Below are positions 1 to 7,682 of a stretch of 64,000 bases of DNA, in pieces; the stretch's first letter is position 1, and each line of letters starts with the position of its first letter. This DNA comes from Sorangium cellulosum So0157-2 (GTDB lineage: Bacteria > Myxococcota_A > Polyangia > Polyangiales > Polyangiaceae). The stretch is from the NCBI RefSeq assembly GCF_000418325.1, contig NC_021658.1, positions 5,691,501 to 5,755,500 on the forward strand, written 5' to 3'. Position numbers and translations under genes: made by a program. The notes below the pieces were generated by a model. It did not search any database. It was not told where the DNA came from and saw only the letters and a program-made list of their open reading frames with translations.

Positions 1-652
1 TGAGGCCGAAGAACGTCCCGCCCGGCTGGATGACGAAGCTGCCCTGCCGCGGCAGGTAGGAGCCGCCGCCGGCGTTGAACCCGAACATGCACATGATGCT
101 CGGCACGACGCCGCTGATCTTGCGCAGCGCCGCGAACGCCTCGGCGTAGCCGTCGAGCCCGCCGACCCCCGCGGGGACGTAGGCGCCGGCGCTGTCGTTG
201 AGGCCGATGAGCGGGATCCCGCGCTCTCCCGCGAGCTGGAACAGCCGCGCGAGCTTTCGGCCGTTCGTCGCGTCCATCGACCCGGCGCGGACCGTGAAAT
301 CGTGGCCGTAGAGCGCGACGTCGCGGCTGCCGACGCGCAGGATCGCCGTGACGAGCGAGGCGCCGTCCAGGTTCGGCCCCCAGTTCTCGAAGAGCACGCG
401 CGGCGGCTCGGGGGTCAGCACGCGGATGCGCTCCCAGATCGTCATCCGGCCTTTGCCGTGCTGCCGGATGATGTTCTCCGGGCCCGCGGAGACATAGGGC
501 CGCCGGCGGAGCTCCTCCGCCTCCCGGAGCGCGGCGTCGTACGCCGAGGCCGGCGCGGCCGCCTCGCCGGGCGCCTCGTCGAGCGGATCGTCGAGCGAGG
601 GCACGACGGCGGCGGGCTTCGTCACGAGTTCGTTGCGATCAAGGGGGCTCAT
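1..652 (-). CDS. Carboxyltransferase-domain protein (acyl-CoA carboxylase / glutaconyl-CoA decarboxylase type), 3' end outside window
   Basis: The reading frame is open from an ATG at 652 down to base 1, so about 217 N-terminal residues are present and the C-terminus lies outside the window. After a variable, Ala/Glu-rich N-terminus of about 50 residues the protein has the pattern of biotin-dependent carboxyltransferases: an early IRQHGKGRMTIWERI segment, then ALYGHDFTVRAGSMD, IPLIGLNDSAGAYV and later a Gly-rich FNAGGGSYLPRQG segment. Such proteins move the carboxyl group between biotin and an acyl-CoA in the cytoplasm. The exact substrate (propionyl-, glutaconyl- or another acyl-CoA) cannot be read from this fragment. 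The next gene on the same strand also handles CoA thioesters, which fits a shared acyl-CoA metabolic role, but 124 bp separate them. Confidence 0.75.
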   Translation of the reverse strand, partial: MSPLDRNELVTKPAAVVPSLDDPLDEAPGEAAAPASAYDAALREAEELRRRPYVSAGPENIIRQHGKGRMTIWERIRVLTPEPPRVLFENWGPNLDGASLVTAILRVGSRDVALYGHDFTVRAGSMDATNGRKLARLFQLAGERGIPLIGLNDSAGAYVPAGVGGLDGYAEAFAALRKISGVVPSIMCMFGFNAGGGSYLPRQGSFVIQPGGTFFGL

Positions 653-776
653 GGGCAGGCGCGCCACTCTACCATGGCGCGATCTCGCGGCGCACGCCGC
701 GCGCCCGGCGAGGCGCGCGCCCGTCTCGGCGTCGACGAGACCGGGCGCGCGGCGGCCGCCGCTCGGACGCGGCGAG

Positions 777-2687
777 TCATGGATGGCCGGTGGCCGCGCC
801 GCCCGGGCCGGCCGCCGGCGCGCGGCCTTCGGGTGCGTCGAAGCGCGCGGTGACATGGTAAACGCCGGCCTCGAGATCGAGGCTCAGGCGCAGCCCGCTC
901 TTCTCGAGCACCCGCATCATCGCCTTGTTCGAGAGCAGCACGTCGGCCTCGAACCCCGAGAGCCCCCGGGCTCTCGCGATCTCCGCCATCCGCCGCATGA
1001 GCAGGGTGCCGACCCCCTTTCCCTGCCACTCGTCGCGGACCACGAAGGCGATGTCGGCCAGGTTGTTCTTCGGATCGACGTCGTAGCGGGCCATCCCGAC
1101 CACGGCGTCGCGCTCCGGGCCGGCGCAGGCCACGATGGCCATGTTCTGATCGTAATCGAGGTTCACGAGCTGCTGCATCTCCTCGTGGGGGTGCTCGCGC
1201 TTGTGGCTCAAGAAGCGGCGATAGACGCTCTCGTCCGAGAGGCGATAGAAGAGGTCTTGCAGCGCGGCCTCGTCGGAGAGCCTGACCGGCCGGCAGAGCA
1301 GCGCCTCGCCCGAGGGGAGGCTCGCCGCCCGCGCCTCCTGAAATGGGTAGTCCGCGCGCGAGACGACCTGGTCGCTGAACACGTAGCGGCGCTGCTTGGC
1401 CGCGGCGAGCAGGTCGGCGCGGTGGTCGGGGTGGGCGATCTCGATGAGCGCGAGCGCGCGCTGCCGGATGTTCCGGCCCCAGAGGTCGGCGACGCCGTGC
1501 TCCGTCACCACGTAGTGCACGTCCCCGCGGCTCGTCACGATGCCGGCGCCCTGCTCGAACGCCGGCTGGATCCGGCTGATCGTGCCGTCCTTCGCGGTGG
1601 ACCGGAGCGCGATGATCGGCTTGCCGCCGCGGCTCCGCGCGGCGCCGCGGATGAAGTCGACCTGCCCCCCGATGCCGGAGAAGAAGCGGCCCATCAGCGT
1701 GTCGGCGGCGACCTGGCCTGTCAGATCGACGGCGAGCGCCGCGTTGATGGCGATCATCCGGTCGTTCCGGGCGATGATCAGCGGATCGTTGGTGAAGGCG
1801 CAGCCGCGCATCTCGAGGACGGGGTTGTCGTGGGCCCAGGCGTAGAGGGCGCGGCTCCCGAGGAGGAACGAGGTCACGAGCTTCCCTGGCAGGAGGGACT
1901 TCCTGCGGTTCGTGATCACGCCGCGCCGGACGAGCTCCATCACGCCGTCGGAGAGCATCTCGGTGTGGACGCCGAGGTCGCTCCGGCCGTCGAGCGCGGC
2001 GAGCACGGCGTTCGGGATCTTGCCGATGCCGGTCTGGAGGGTCGCGCCGTCGGGCACGAGCGCCGCCACGTGCCGGCCGATGGCGCGGTCGACCTCGTCG
2101 AGCGGCTCGATCGCGCGCTCGGGCAGCTCGCGATCCACCGGGACGAGGTGGGTTATCCGATCCACGTGCAAGAACGAGTCTCCGTGGGTGCGGGGCATCC
2201 GCGGGTTGACCTCGGCGAGGACCAGATCGGCCGAGTCGACGGCGGCGCGGACGATGTCGACGGAGACGCCGAGGCTGACGAAGCCGTGGGCGTCCGGGGG
2301 GCTCACCTGGATGAGGGCCACGTCGATGCGCACGCGGCGCGACAGGATCAGGCTGGGGATCTCGGAGAGGAAGACCGGCATGAAGTCGGCGCGCCCCTCG
2401 TGGACCGCCTCGCGGACGTTCTGGCCGATGAAGAACGCCGTGTGACGGAACCGCCGCTCGAGGCCGGGGCGGACGTAGGGCGCGGGGCCCTCGGTCATCA
2501 GGTGGACGATCTCGTTGTCGGCGAGGTGATCGCCGGACTCGACGAGCGCGTTCACGAGATCGCTCGGCTCCGCGGCGCCCGAGCCGACGAGGATGCGCCG
2601 CCCCCGCGGGATCGCGCGGACGGCCTCCTCGGCCGTCTTCACTTTGTCGGCGAAGCGCGTTTGCCAGTCCGTGACGGTCTGTTGCAT
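777..2687 (-). CDS. Acetyl-CoA hydrolase/transferase-family protein with C-terminal GNAT domain
   Basis: A 636-residue two-domain protein. Residues about 1-450 match the acetyl-CoA hydrolase / 4-hydroxybutyrate CoA-transferase family: a GIGKIPNA segment near 220 and HTEMLSDG near 241-248, whose Glu243 is the expected residue for the acyl-glutamyl-CoA intermediate. Residues about 475-625 are a GNAT N-acetyltransferase with the acetyl-CoA loop pattern RDEWQGKGVGTLLM. The first half should move CoA between carboxylic acids. The second could acetylate a protein or small molecule. Combined proteins of this kind occur in other bacteria. The start is the ATG preceded by an AGGAAGAGG-type ribosome site. 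The C-terminal 20 residues are Ala/Gly/Pro-rich and probably disordered. Confidence 0.88.
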   Translation of the reverse strand: MQQTVTDWQTRFADKVKTAEEAVRAIPRGRRILVGSGAAEPSDLVNALVESGDHLADNEIVHLMTEGPAPYVRPGLERRFRHTAFFIGQNVREAVHEGRADFMPVFLSEIPSLILSRRVRIDVALIQVSPPDAHGFVSLGVSVDIVRAAVDSADLVLAEVNPRMPRTHGDSFLHVDRITHLVPVDRELPERAIEPLDEVDRAIGRHVAALVPDGATLQTGIGKIPNAVLAALDGRSDLGVHTEMLSDGVMELVRRGVITNRRKSLLPGKLVTSFLLGSRALYAWAHDNPVLEMRGCAFTNDPLIIARNDRMIAINAALAVDLTGQVAADTLMGRFFSGIGGQVDFIRGAARSRGGKPIIALRSTAKDGTISRIQPAFEQGAGIVTSRGDVHYVVTEHGVADLWGRNIRQRALALIEIAHPDHRADLLAAAKQRRYVFSDQVVSRADYPFQEARAASLPSGEALLCRPVRLSDEAALQDLFYRLSDESVYRRFLSHKREHPHEEMQQLVNLDYDQNMAIVACAGPERDAVVGMARYDVDPKNNLADIAFVVRDEWQGKGVGTLLMRRMAEIARARGLSGFEADVLLSNKAMMRVLEKSGLRLSLDLEAGVYHVTARFDAPEGRAPAAGPGGAATGHP

Positions 2688-2773
2688 CGTGTGCCTCTTC
2701 CTGCTGTGCTCGTGGGGAGTGGAGGGGGTGTTTGCCGGCGCGGGAGCGGGCCGCGGCGCTCGCCGGGCCGCCG

Positions 2774-3184
2774 TCAGGCGGTCTCTTTTTCGGCGAGTAA
2801 GGCGGCCAGGACGGCCAGGGCGTCGGTCGTCGTGAAGACGCCGACGACGTGCGCGCCGTTCAGCACGACGGCCGAGCCGTACTTGTGCTCGGCCATCTCG
2901 CGGACGACCTCGGAGAGCGGCGCGTCCGGCGCGACGGCGTAGGGGCTCGGCGACATGGCCTCGCTGACGAGGAGCTCATCGCCCTCTTGGTCCTTGAGCG
3001 TCTCGATCCAGTAGATGTCCCGCTCCGAGATCATGCCGACCAGCCGGCCGCCGCGCAGCACCGGCAGGTGTCGGATGCGATGTCCTCGCATGAGCTTGCG
3101 GGCGAGGCCGACCTTCTGATCGGCGCCGATCGAGTGCGGGCTCTTGGTCATGCAATCCTGGATGCGAAGGGTCGAAGAGCTCAT
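2774..3184 (-). CDS. CBS-domain pair protein
   Basis: A small cytoplasmic protein of about 136 residues made almost entirely of two CBS motifs, the usual adenosyl-ligand sensing module. The first follows MSSSTLRIQDCMTKSPHSI and contains RHLPVLRGGRLVGMISERD; the second contains VSEAMSPSPYAV and GVFTTTDAL. The frame is open further upstream to 3265, but I chose the ATG at 3184 because GGGGAGG lies a few bases before it and the upstream residues look like random coding. It sits 86 bp upstream of the CoA-transferase/GNAT gene on the same strand and could be co-transcribed, possibly sensing AMP or a CoA-related ligand. No effector domain is present, so its target is unknown. Confidence 0.8.
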   Translation of the reverse strand: MSSSTLRIQDCMTKSPHSIGADQKVGLARKLMRGHRIRHLPVLRGGRLVGMISERDIYWIETLKDQEGDELLVSEAMSPSPYAVAPDAPLSEVVREMAEHKYGSAVVLNGAHVVGVFTTTDALAVLAALLAEKETA

Positions 3185-3450
3185 GAGGCCTCCCCGGGCG
3201 CTGGGCGTCCGTGACGATCCGAGCGATTCAGGCGTCTGCGAGAGTGTCAGCAAGATGCGGACCACCGGGCGGAGCTCGGCTCCTGGCTGCGGCGGTCAGC
3301 GCGGCGGGCGAGCTGAGCTGGCTCGATGCGCCGCCAGCGCGGCGCTGGCGACCTCCGACCTCCGGCCGCCGGCGAGGGCGCGCCTGCAGCGATTGCGCGC
3401 GGGCGCAGGGGGTTCGCCGGCGGATGGCGCGGCAGGCATGCTGTCGCGGC
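3185..3450. other. Intergenic stretch without a recognised gene
   Basis: About 265 bp between two minus-strand genes. Several long open frames exist on both strands because of the high GC content, but none has the composition of a real protein. It probably holds the promoter of the CBS-domain gene. I saw no clear promoter hexamers. Confidence 0.5.
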
Positions 3451-3684
3451 TCATCGCGCAGGCGCTGGCTCTTTCGGCGACGCGCAGAGCCGAAGTAGAG
3501 TGAGCAGCTCGGCGAGATCGACGAGCCCCTCGGCTTCGATGGCCTCATCCGCAGACAGCTGCTCTCCGCGATCCTGCTTGTCCAGGAGCGCTTGAAGCCG
3601 GCGGTCGACCCCCTCCGGGAGGCGGAGCTGGGCAAGGCCGGAAGGGAGCTCCACTTCGATGTGGACCGTTGCCGGTGTAGCCAT
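3451..3684 (-). CDS. Small conserved-type hypothetical protein (77 aa)
   Basis: A compact acidic protein with a predicted beta N-terminus (ATVHIEVELPSGL) followed by two helices rich in Leu/Ala/Glu (RLQALLDKQDRGEQLS and EAEGLVDLAELLTLLRL). The helical part resembles small uncharacterised proteins of cyanobacteria and myxobacteria; no function can be assigned. It starts 7 bp after the stop of the upstream beta-propeller gene, with an AAGGA motif overlapping that gene's last codons, so the two form a likely operon. Its codon usage and third-position GC are like the neighbours'. Confidence 0.6.
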   Translation of the reverse strand: MATPATVHIEVELPSGLAQLRLPEGVDRRLQALLDKQDRGEQLSADEAIEAEGLVDLAELLTLLRLCASPKEPAPAR

Positions 3685-3691
3685 CGGCGCG

Positions 3692-4111
3692 TCAGTCCTT
3701 GTCGTCGGCCTGGGCGACGTTGCCCGGCACGCCCAGGGCGACCGGGCCCATTCCCTTGCCCTTGAAGCGGTTGTGCCAGAGGTGCTGGCCGGTGATCGAG
3801 AAACACTCGACCTCGCCCTGCTTGGCGACGAAGAGCCGGTCTCCCTCCAGGACCAGCGTGGCGCGGCCGTGCGTGGCGGTCTTTACCTCCCAGAGCAGCT
3901 CGCCCGTCGGGTAGCGCAGGCAGGTGACGCTGCTGAGGGCCGCCGCGTAGATCGCAGCGGGTGTGATCAGGAGCGCCGTGGACGTGATCCCGGCCCCGTC
4001 TTGCTTGTGCTCCCACAGCACGCGCCCGGTGACCGGGTCGATGCCGAAGATCTGACCCAGGAACGCCGCCACCAGCACCGGCGCCGCTGCGGTTGTCCGG
4101 TATTCGCTCAT
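3692..4111 (-). CDS. PQQ-type beta-propeller-like small protein
   Basis: A 139-residue protein with at least two repeats of the quinoprotein-type blade pattern: FGIDPVTGRVLWEHKQD, CLRYPTGELLWEVKTATHG and CFSITGQHLWHNRFKGKG (aromatic, then x-x-TG, then LW). Full beta-propellers have six to eight such blades, so this is either a partial propeller that oligomerises or a fragment of a larger ancestor. There is no signal peptide and no quinone-binding evidence. Start is the ATG with GGAGG about 6 bp upstream. It is followed closely by the 77-residue protein, suggesting a two-gene operon. Confidence 0.62.
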   Translation of the reverse strand: MSEYRTTAAAPVLVAAFLGQIFGIDPVTGRVLWEHKQDGAGITSTALLITPAAIYAAALSSVTCLRYPTGELLWEVKTATHGRATLVLEGDRLFVAKQGEVECFSITGQHLWHNRFKGKGMGPVALGVPGNVAQADDKD

Positions 4112-4431
4112 CCGCCGCCTCCGTTCGTGATTGCTCTCAGCGAGCTATCAGCAGGGGGCCGGCGCGGCAAGCTGCGAGCGCGCGTGATCGGGAAGATCGA
4201 CAGGTCACCGCGCTCGTTTTACGCTCCTGGGCCTCGATGAGAGACACTGCAGCGGCCCAAGGCCTGCGAGGCCGGCAGCGACCCGCTCTGGAATCACGTG
4301 ATTTGGGCCTATCCAGATTTGGGCGAGGGCGCCGACGATTCGTGTCAGCTCGCGCTCCTCGGCGGCTACGCCCCCGTCCCCGGTCCCTTGGCCCCGACCT
4401 TTCTGCAACGGTTCTTGCAGGGCTCGCTGCG
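4112..4431. other. Intergenic stretch, nothing recognised
   Basis: About 320 bp between the minus-strand propeller gene and the plus-strand lipoprotein region. No convincing coding frame, repeat or terminator is visible; it probably carries divergent promoters. Confidence 0.4.
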
Positions 4432-5288
4432 CTGAAGCGCGCCCTCGTCCTGCGCGTCGTCGCCGCGCTCGCGGCAGCCCTGGCAACAGGTCAGTCGGGT
4501 TGTGATCGAGAGCGCCTCCCCCAAGGCGACGTTTCGACGGGGGGCTCCCATCGTCGGCGAGCGCGCCGGCGGCGCCGGCCTCGCCCTCCGGAGCCCCTCC
4601 GGCGGGCGGCGGTGGGCTGAACGACCTCGATGCTCCACGCCCCGGCGCCACCGGGGCTCCTCGATCGGGATCGCCGCCGTCGTCGCTCGGCGATGCAGGG
4701 GTGGTCTCGCCCGCTCGTGCGACCACCGCCGGCCCGAGCGCGCCGGCTGGCACGCCGTTCGACCAGGATGCCTGGCTGGTCGCCCGCGGCGCCGCGTGGC
4801 GTCCCGATGCCTCGTGCTGGTCGACCCTCGCCACGAGCCCGCCTCAGCGCATCAACATGTGCTCGTGCCACCAGGCGCTCAGTCTGCCGGAGGTCGAGCT
4901 GATGGTGTGCTCTCGTGCGCGCGAGCCGGAATCCGACGCGGCGCCCGTCGTGACGCACACCGTCCTCTACGCAGCGCGAGGCGGCGTGCTCCAGGCTGTG
5001 CTCGACGTCCCCACCGGCGCGACGCTCGACGAGTGCGCGCCGGGCGCCCCGATCCCGTGCTCGGTGGTGCTCGAGCTTCGCGTCGAGGGGAGCTCGATCC
5101 GATTCGACGATACGGCGGACACGACCCCCTCGTGCGACCATCCCTGGATCGCCGCGAACAACTCCCTCCCAGGCGCGTCCGGCGGGAGCAGCGCCTCCGG
5201 GCAGCGCGTGCGCGCCGCCTACCGGCGCATCTGCAGCTCCCGCGGCCGCTACGTCTGGCAGCGCGGCGCGCTCCGCCGCGCGCCGTGA
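4432..5288 (+). CDS. Cys-containing lipoprotein, apparently frameshifted near 4545
   Basis: Two frames together look like one lipoprotein. In the first, about 4432-4545, a basic-hydrophobic signal (KRALVLRVVAALAAALA) leads to a lipobox-like GQSGC and a polar stretch ending VSTGG. In the second, from about 4548 to the stop at 5288, a linker rich in Ser, Ala, Pro and Gly runs into a domain with a PDASCWSTL start, several Cys residues and a strongly basic C-terminus. The shift falls at a run of six G at 4539-4544; one more G would join the frames. No ATG/GTG/TTG close to the signal is obvious, so the real start is uncertain (a GTG at 4342 is possible). The family is not recognised. It is either a pseudogene or an intact gene with a sequencing error. 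Confidence 0.5.
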
Positions 5289-5330
5289 TCAGGCAGCCCC
5301 GCCTGCGCGGGAAGGCTCGAGACCACCGCA

Positions 5331-5560
5331 GGAGGCAGGTCTGTGTGCTGAGCTAGACCAGAAGCCTCGCTCCGGAGACAGATCTGTATGCTGAGCTAGA
5401 CCAGAAGCCTCTCCCGGAGGCAGATCTGTATGATGAACTACACCAAATGCCTCGCTCCGCAGGCAGATCTGTATGATGCGCTACTGTTGGATCCAATTTC
5501 GCAGACAGATCTGTATGATGTCCTACGTCGACCCCCAGATCCGCAGACACGTCCGCGTAA
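5331..5560. repeat. Degenerate 42-43 bp tandem repeat, about 5.5 units
   Basis: Units begin at 5331, 5374, 5416, 5459, 5501 and (partial) 5543. Each starts with a conserved 20-base core, consensus GCAGRCAGATCTGTATGATG, containing the palindrome CAGATCTG. In units 1-3 the second half is also similar (GAGCTAGACCAGAAGCCTC type), while units 4 and 5 have diverged. The array lies between the 3' ends of a plus-strand lipoprotein and a minus-strand CBS gene, so it is a convergent intergenic region. Confidence 0.85.
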
Positions 5561-5584
5561 CTTCTTGCTCGCCGCGCTCGCCCC

Positions 5585-6370
5585 TCAGGCTCTCCTGCGC
5601 CCCGGCGGGATCAGGTACCCGCAGCTCCGCCCGAACCACCGCAGCACGTCGAGCGACGACAGGATGCCCACCACCTTGCCGTCGTCCGAGACGATCGGCA
5701 GCCGGTGCACGCCCTCGTAGGCCATCAGCGACGCGGCCTGCCGGATGCTCGCGCTCTCGTGCAGCTGCACCACGACGGGCGTCATCACGTCGCGCGCGGT
5801 GATCTTGACGGGCTCGTACACGTGGAAGCCCTGCTCCATGTCGAGCGGCGCGACGTCGTCCCGGTGCAAGCTCACCCGCTCGGACTCCTCGGTGTCGCCG
5901 CGCTCCTCGGCCGCCCGGAGCACGTCGGCCCGCGACACCATGCCGATCGGCTTGCCGTCCGCATCCACGACCGGCATCCCGCTGATCCCGTGGCGGATGA
6001 GCAGCGCCGCGATCTCGTCGACCGTGACCTCCGGCCGCACGCAGAGGACGTCCCGGCTCATGATCCCGGCGAGCGGCGCCGCCGGATTCACGTGCTCGCT
6101 CACCCCGGCCAGCGGGTCCGCGCTCCCCAGGGCCGACATCGCGCGCTCGGTATGGCAGACGACCGACGTCGTGCGCGACGCCGCGTCGAAGTGCAGCGCG
6201 TGGAACCGACGGCACGACTCGCACTCGGGCACCGTGGCCGACCGCTCCTTCAGCGGGCAATAGACGGTCGCGACGACCGACGCCTCGCCGTCGTCTCCGA
6301 CGATGCGCGCGCTGCGGATCGCGTGCTGCGGGATGGGGGGCTCTCCGTTGATCGGTCCAAGGGTCGTCAT
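5585..6370 (-). CDS. Dual CBS-domain protein with N-terminal cysteine cluster
   Basis: About 261 residues. The N-terminal 75 residues carry Cys38, Cys50, Cys53 and Cys72 (followed by His), a spacing suited to binding a metal or reacting to redox. Two CBS motifs follow: one with GIMSRDVLCVRPE and SGMPVVDADGKPIGMVSRAD, another with ARDVMTPVVVQLHES and HRLPIVSDDGKVVGILSSLD. It is probably a cytoplasmic sensor of adenine nucleotides with an extra Cys module. Two ATGs, 6376 and 6370, are possible; GGAGAG gives better spacing to 6370. The gene is divergent from a universal stress protein gene, which also has Cys pairs, suggesting a shared stress response. Confidence 0.82.
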   Translation of the reverse strand: MTTLGPINGEPPIPQHAIRSARIVGDDGEASVVATVYCPLKERSATVPECESCRRFHALHFDAASRTTSVVCHTERAMSALGSADPLAGVSEHVNPAAPLAGIMSRDVLCVRPEVTVDEIAALLIRHGISGMPVVDADGKPIGMVSRADVLRAAEERGDTEESERVSLHRDDVAPLDMEQGFHVYEPVKITARDVMTPVVVQLHESASIRQAASLMAYEGVHRLPIVSDDGKVVGILSSLDVLRWFGRSCGYLIPPGRRRA

Positions 6371-6764
6371 CGTCATCTCTCCGCTCGCCTCCGCGGTCTT
6401 CGCTCGAGGCGCGCCCTGCGATGAGCACCGGCCGTGCCACGCCCGAGCGCCCCGGAACGCCGCGGCAGGCCCGGAGCGCCGCGCCCGCGCCGCCGCGCGC
6501 CGTTTGCGCCGCGACGAAAGGGATGCACGCCCCGCGCGCCGCGCGCGGAGGTCCGCCGCGCGCGGGGCGACGCGCCCAGCGCGCGAGTCGCCCGCTCTCC
6601 GCCGTCCGGCGCGCATGGCAGGGCCCGCCGCTCTCCGGCGTCCGGAGCGCATGGCACGGCCCGTGCGAACCCTGCGAGCAGCGCGCGCGGCGAGCCGAGA
6701 GGCACGCCGGGCAGAGCAGGGCAATCCGCCCGGATGGACTGGCAACGAGGCTGAGGAGGACGTC
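6371..6764. promoter_or_regulatory. Divergent intergenic region between CBS and Usp genes, with a 36-bp direct repeat
   Basis: About 390 bp with no credible gene. It must hold the promoters of both divergent genes. At 6595-6630 and 6631-6666 there is an imperfect tandem pair of 36 bp (CTCTCCGSCGTCCGGMGCGC followed by ATGGCASGGCCCG), which could be a regulator-binding site or simple duplication. No clear -35/-10 pairs were found. Confidence 0.4.
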
Positions 6765-7439
6765 ATGTCGAGCGTGGGCGCAATGGGTCGGTTCATCGTC
6801 GTGGTCGGGATCGACTTCTCGGATCTGAGCAACCGCGCGCTCGATCAGGCGCTCGAGTCCGCCTGCTGCCGCGACAACGCGGAGGTGCACGGGGTCTACG
6901 TCGAGCCCGAGAGCTGGGTCGGCGTCGGGCTCTCGCGGGCGCCGGCGGCGGCCACCAAGCCCGAGGTGGCGCTCCAGCAGCTCCAGGCGCGCGCGAGCGA
7001 GCGCGTCCGCGCCCTCGGCGCCAAGCTCGACGGAAGGCGGCTCAAGCGCGTCGTCGTCCACTTCCGCCGCGGCGACGCGGCCGGGAACATCGCTCAGCTC
7101 GCCGCCGACCTCGACGCCGATCTCGTGGTCGTCGGCTCGCACGGCCACCGCGGGCTCGAGCGGCTGCTCCTCGGCTCGGTCGCCGAGCGCGTCGCCCGGC
7201 TCGCGCGCTGCCCGGTGTGGATCGTGCGGCCGAAGGATCACGCGACCGCCGGCCGGGTGCCCGAGATCGAGCCGCCTTGCCCCGAGTGCGTGAAGCGCCG
7301 GCAGGAGACCGGCGCCGCCGATCTCTGGTGCGCGCGGCACTCGGAGCATCACGTCCGGCCCCACCGCTACTCGTACGCGACAAACGGGGTCTACGCGACG
7401 TCGAGCGCCGCCTACCACGCGACGCCCGAAGGGAATTGA
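6765..7439 (+). CDS. Universal stress protein (UspA family) with Cys/His-rich C-terminal extension
   Basis: The start is the ATG preceded by GAGGAGGA at good distance; the open frame further upstream is fortuitous. Residues about 8-155 form a UspA fold: a VVVGIDFSDLSNRALDQAL start and the ATP-binding motif GSHGHRGLERLLLGS near the domain end, followed by CPVWIVRP. This is the ATP-binding rather than the non-binding type of motif. About 65 extra residues follow, with CPEC, a later Cys and several His (WCARHSEHH), a likely metal site that ordinary UspA proteins lack. It is cytoplasmic and probably stress-induced. It is divergent from a CBS protein that also bears a Cys cluster. Confidence 0.88.
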   Translation: MSSVGAMGRFIVVVGIDFSDLSNRALDQALESACCRDNAEVHGVYVEPESWVGVGLSRAPAAATKPEVALQQLQARASERVRALGAKLDGRRLKRVVVHFRRGDAAGNIAQLAADLDADLVVVGSHGHRGLERLLLGSVAERVARLARCPVWIVRPKDHATAGRVPEIEPPCPECVKRRQETGAADLWCARHSEHHVRPHRYSYATNGVYATSSAAYHATPEGN

Positions 7440-7549
7440 TCGTGTGATCGCGATTGATCGCGATCGAGAGGCGAGCTCGACGAGATTGCGCACCTGCGAG
7501 GTGAGCCCCCGACATCCTGTCCTGTGAACGCCGGACGAACGGCGCATTC

Positions 7550-7582
7550 AATCGTCGAAGAATCGTCGAAGAATCGTCGAAG
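7550..7582. repeat. Three perfect tandem copies of an 11-bp unit
   Basis: AATCGTCGAAG is repeated at 7550-7560, 7561-7571 and 7572-7582, upstream of the esterase promoter. Eleven base pairs is about one helical turn, so it could be a phased binding site, or it may be slippage. Confidence 0.7.
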
Positions 7583-7646
7583 AACGCGCCGCCGCTCCCT
7601 CGCGTTCGACCTCATCGGACGGCGGCCCCGGCCGCGCGCCGGTGTA

Positions 7647-7682
7647 TTGACGCTGCGCTGCCCGCGGAGAATATACCGTGTC
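7647..7682 (+). promoter_or_regulatory. Candidate sigma-70 type promoter giving a near-leaderless transcript
   Basis: TTGACG at 7647-7652 is followed after 17 bp by AATATA at 7670-7675 in an otherwise GC-rich context. A start point 6-8 bp downstream would coincide with the ATG at 7683, which has no Shine-Dalgarno sequence before it. Confidence 0.4.

Noticed and set aside
633..2942. A 769-residue plus-strand protein
   Set aside because: It is complementary to the CoA-transferase/GNAT gene, which has clear domains; the plus-strand product is Arg/Val/Asp-rich and without motifs.
5331..5560. CRISPR array
   Set aside because: The variable halves of units 1-3 are related to each other, unit lengths drift, and there are no cas genes.
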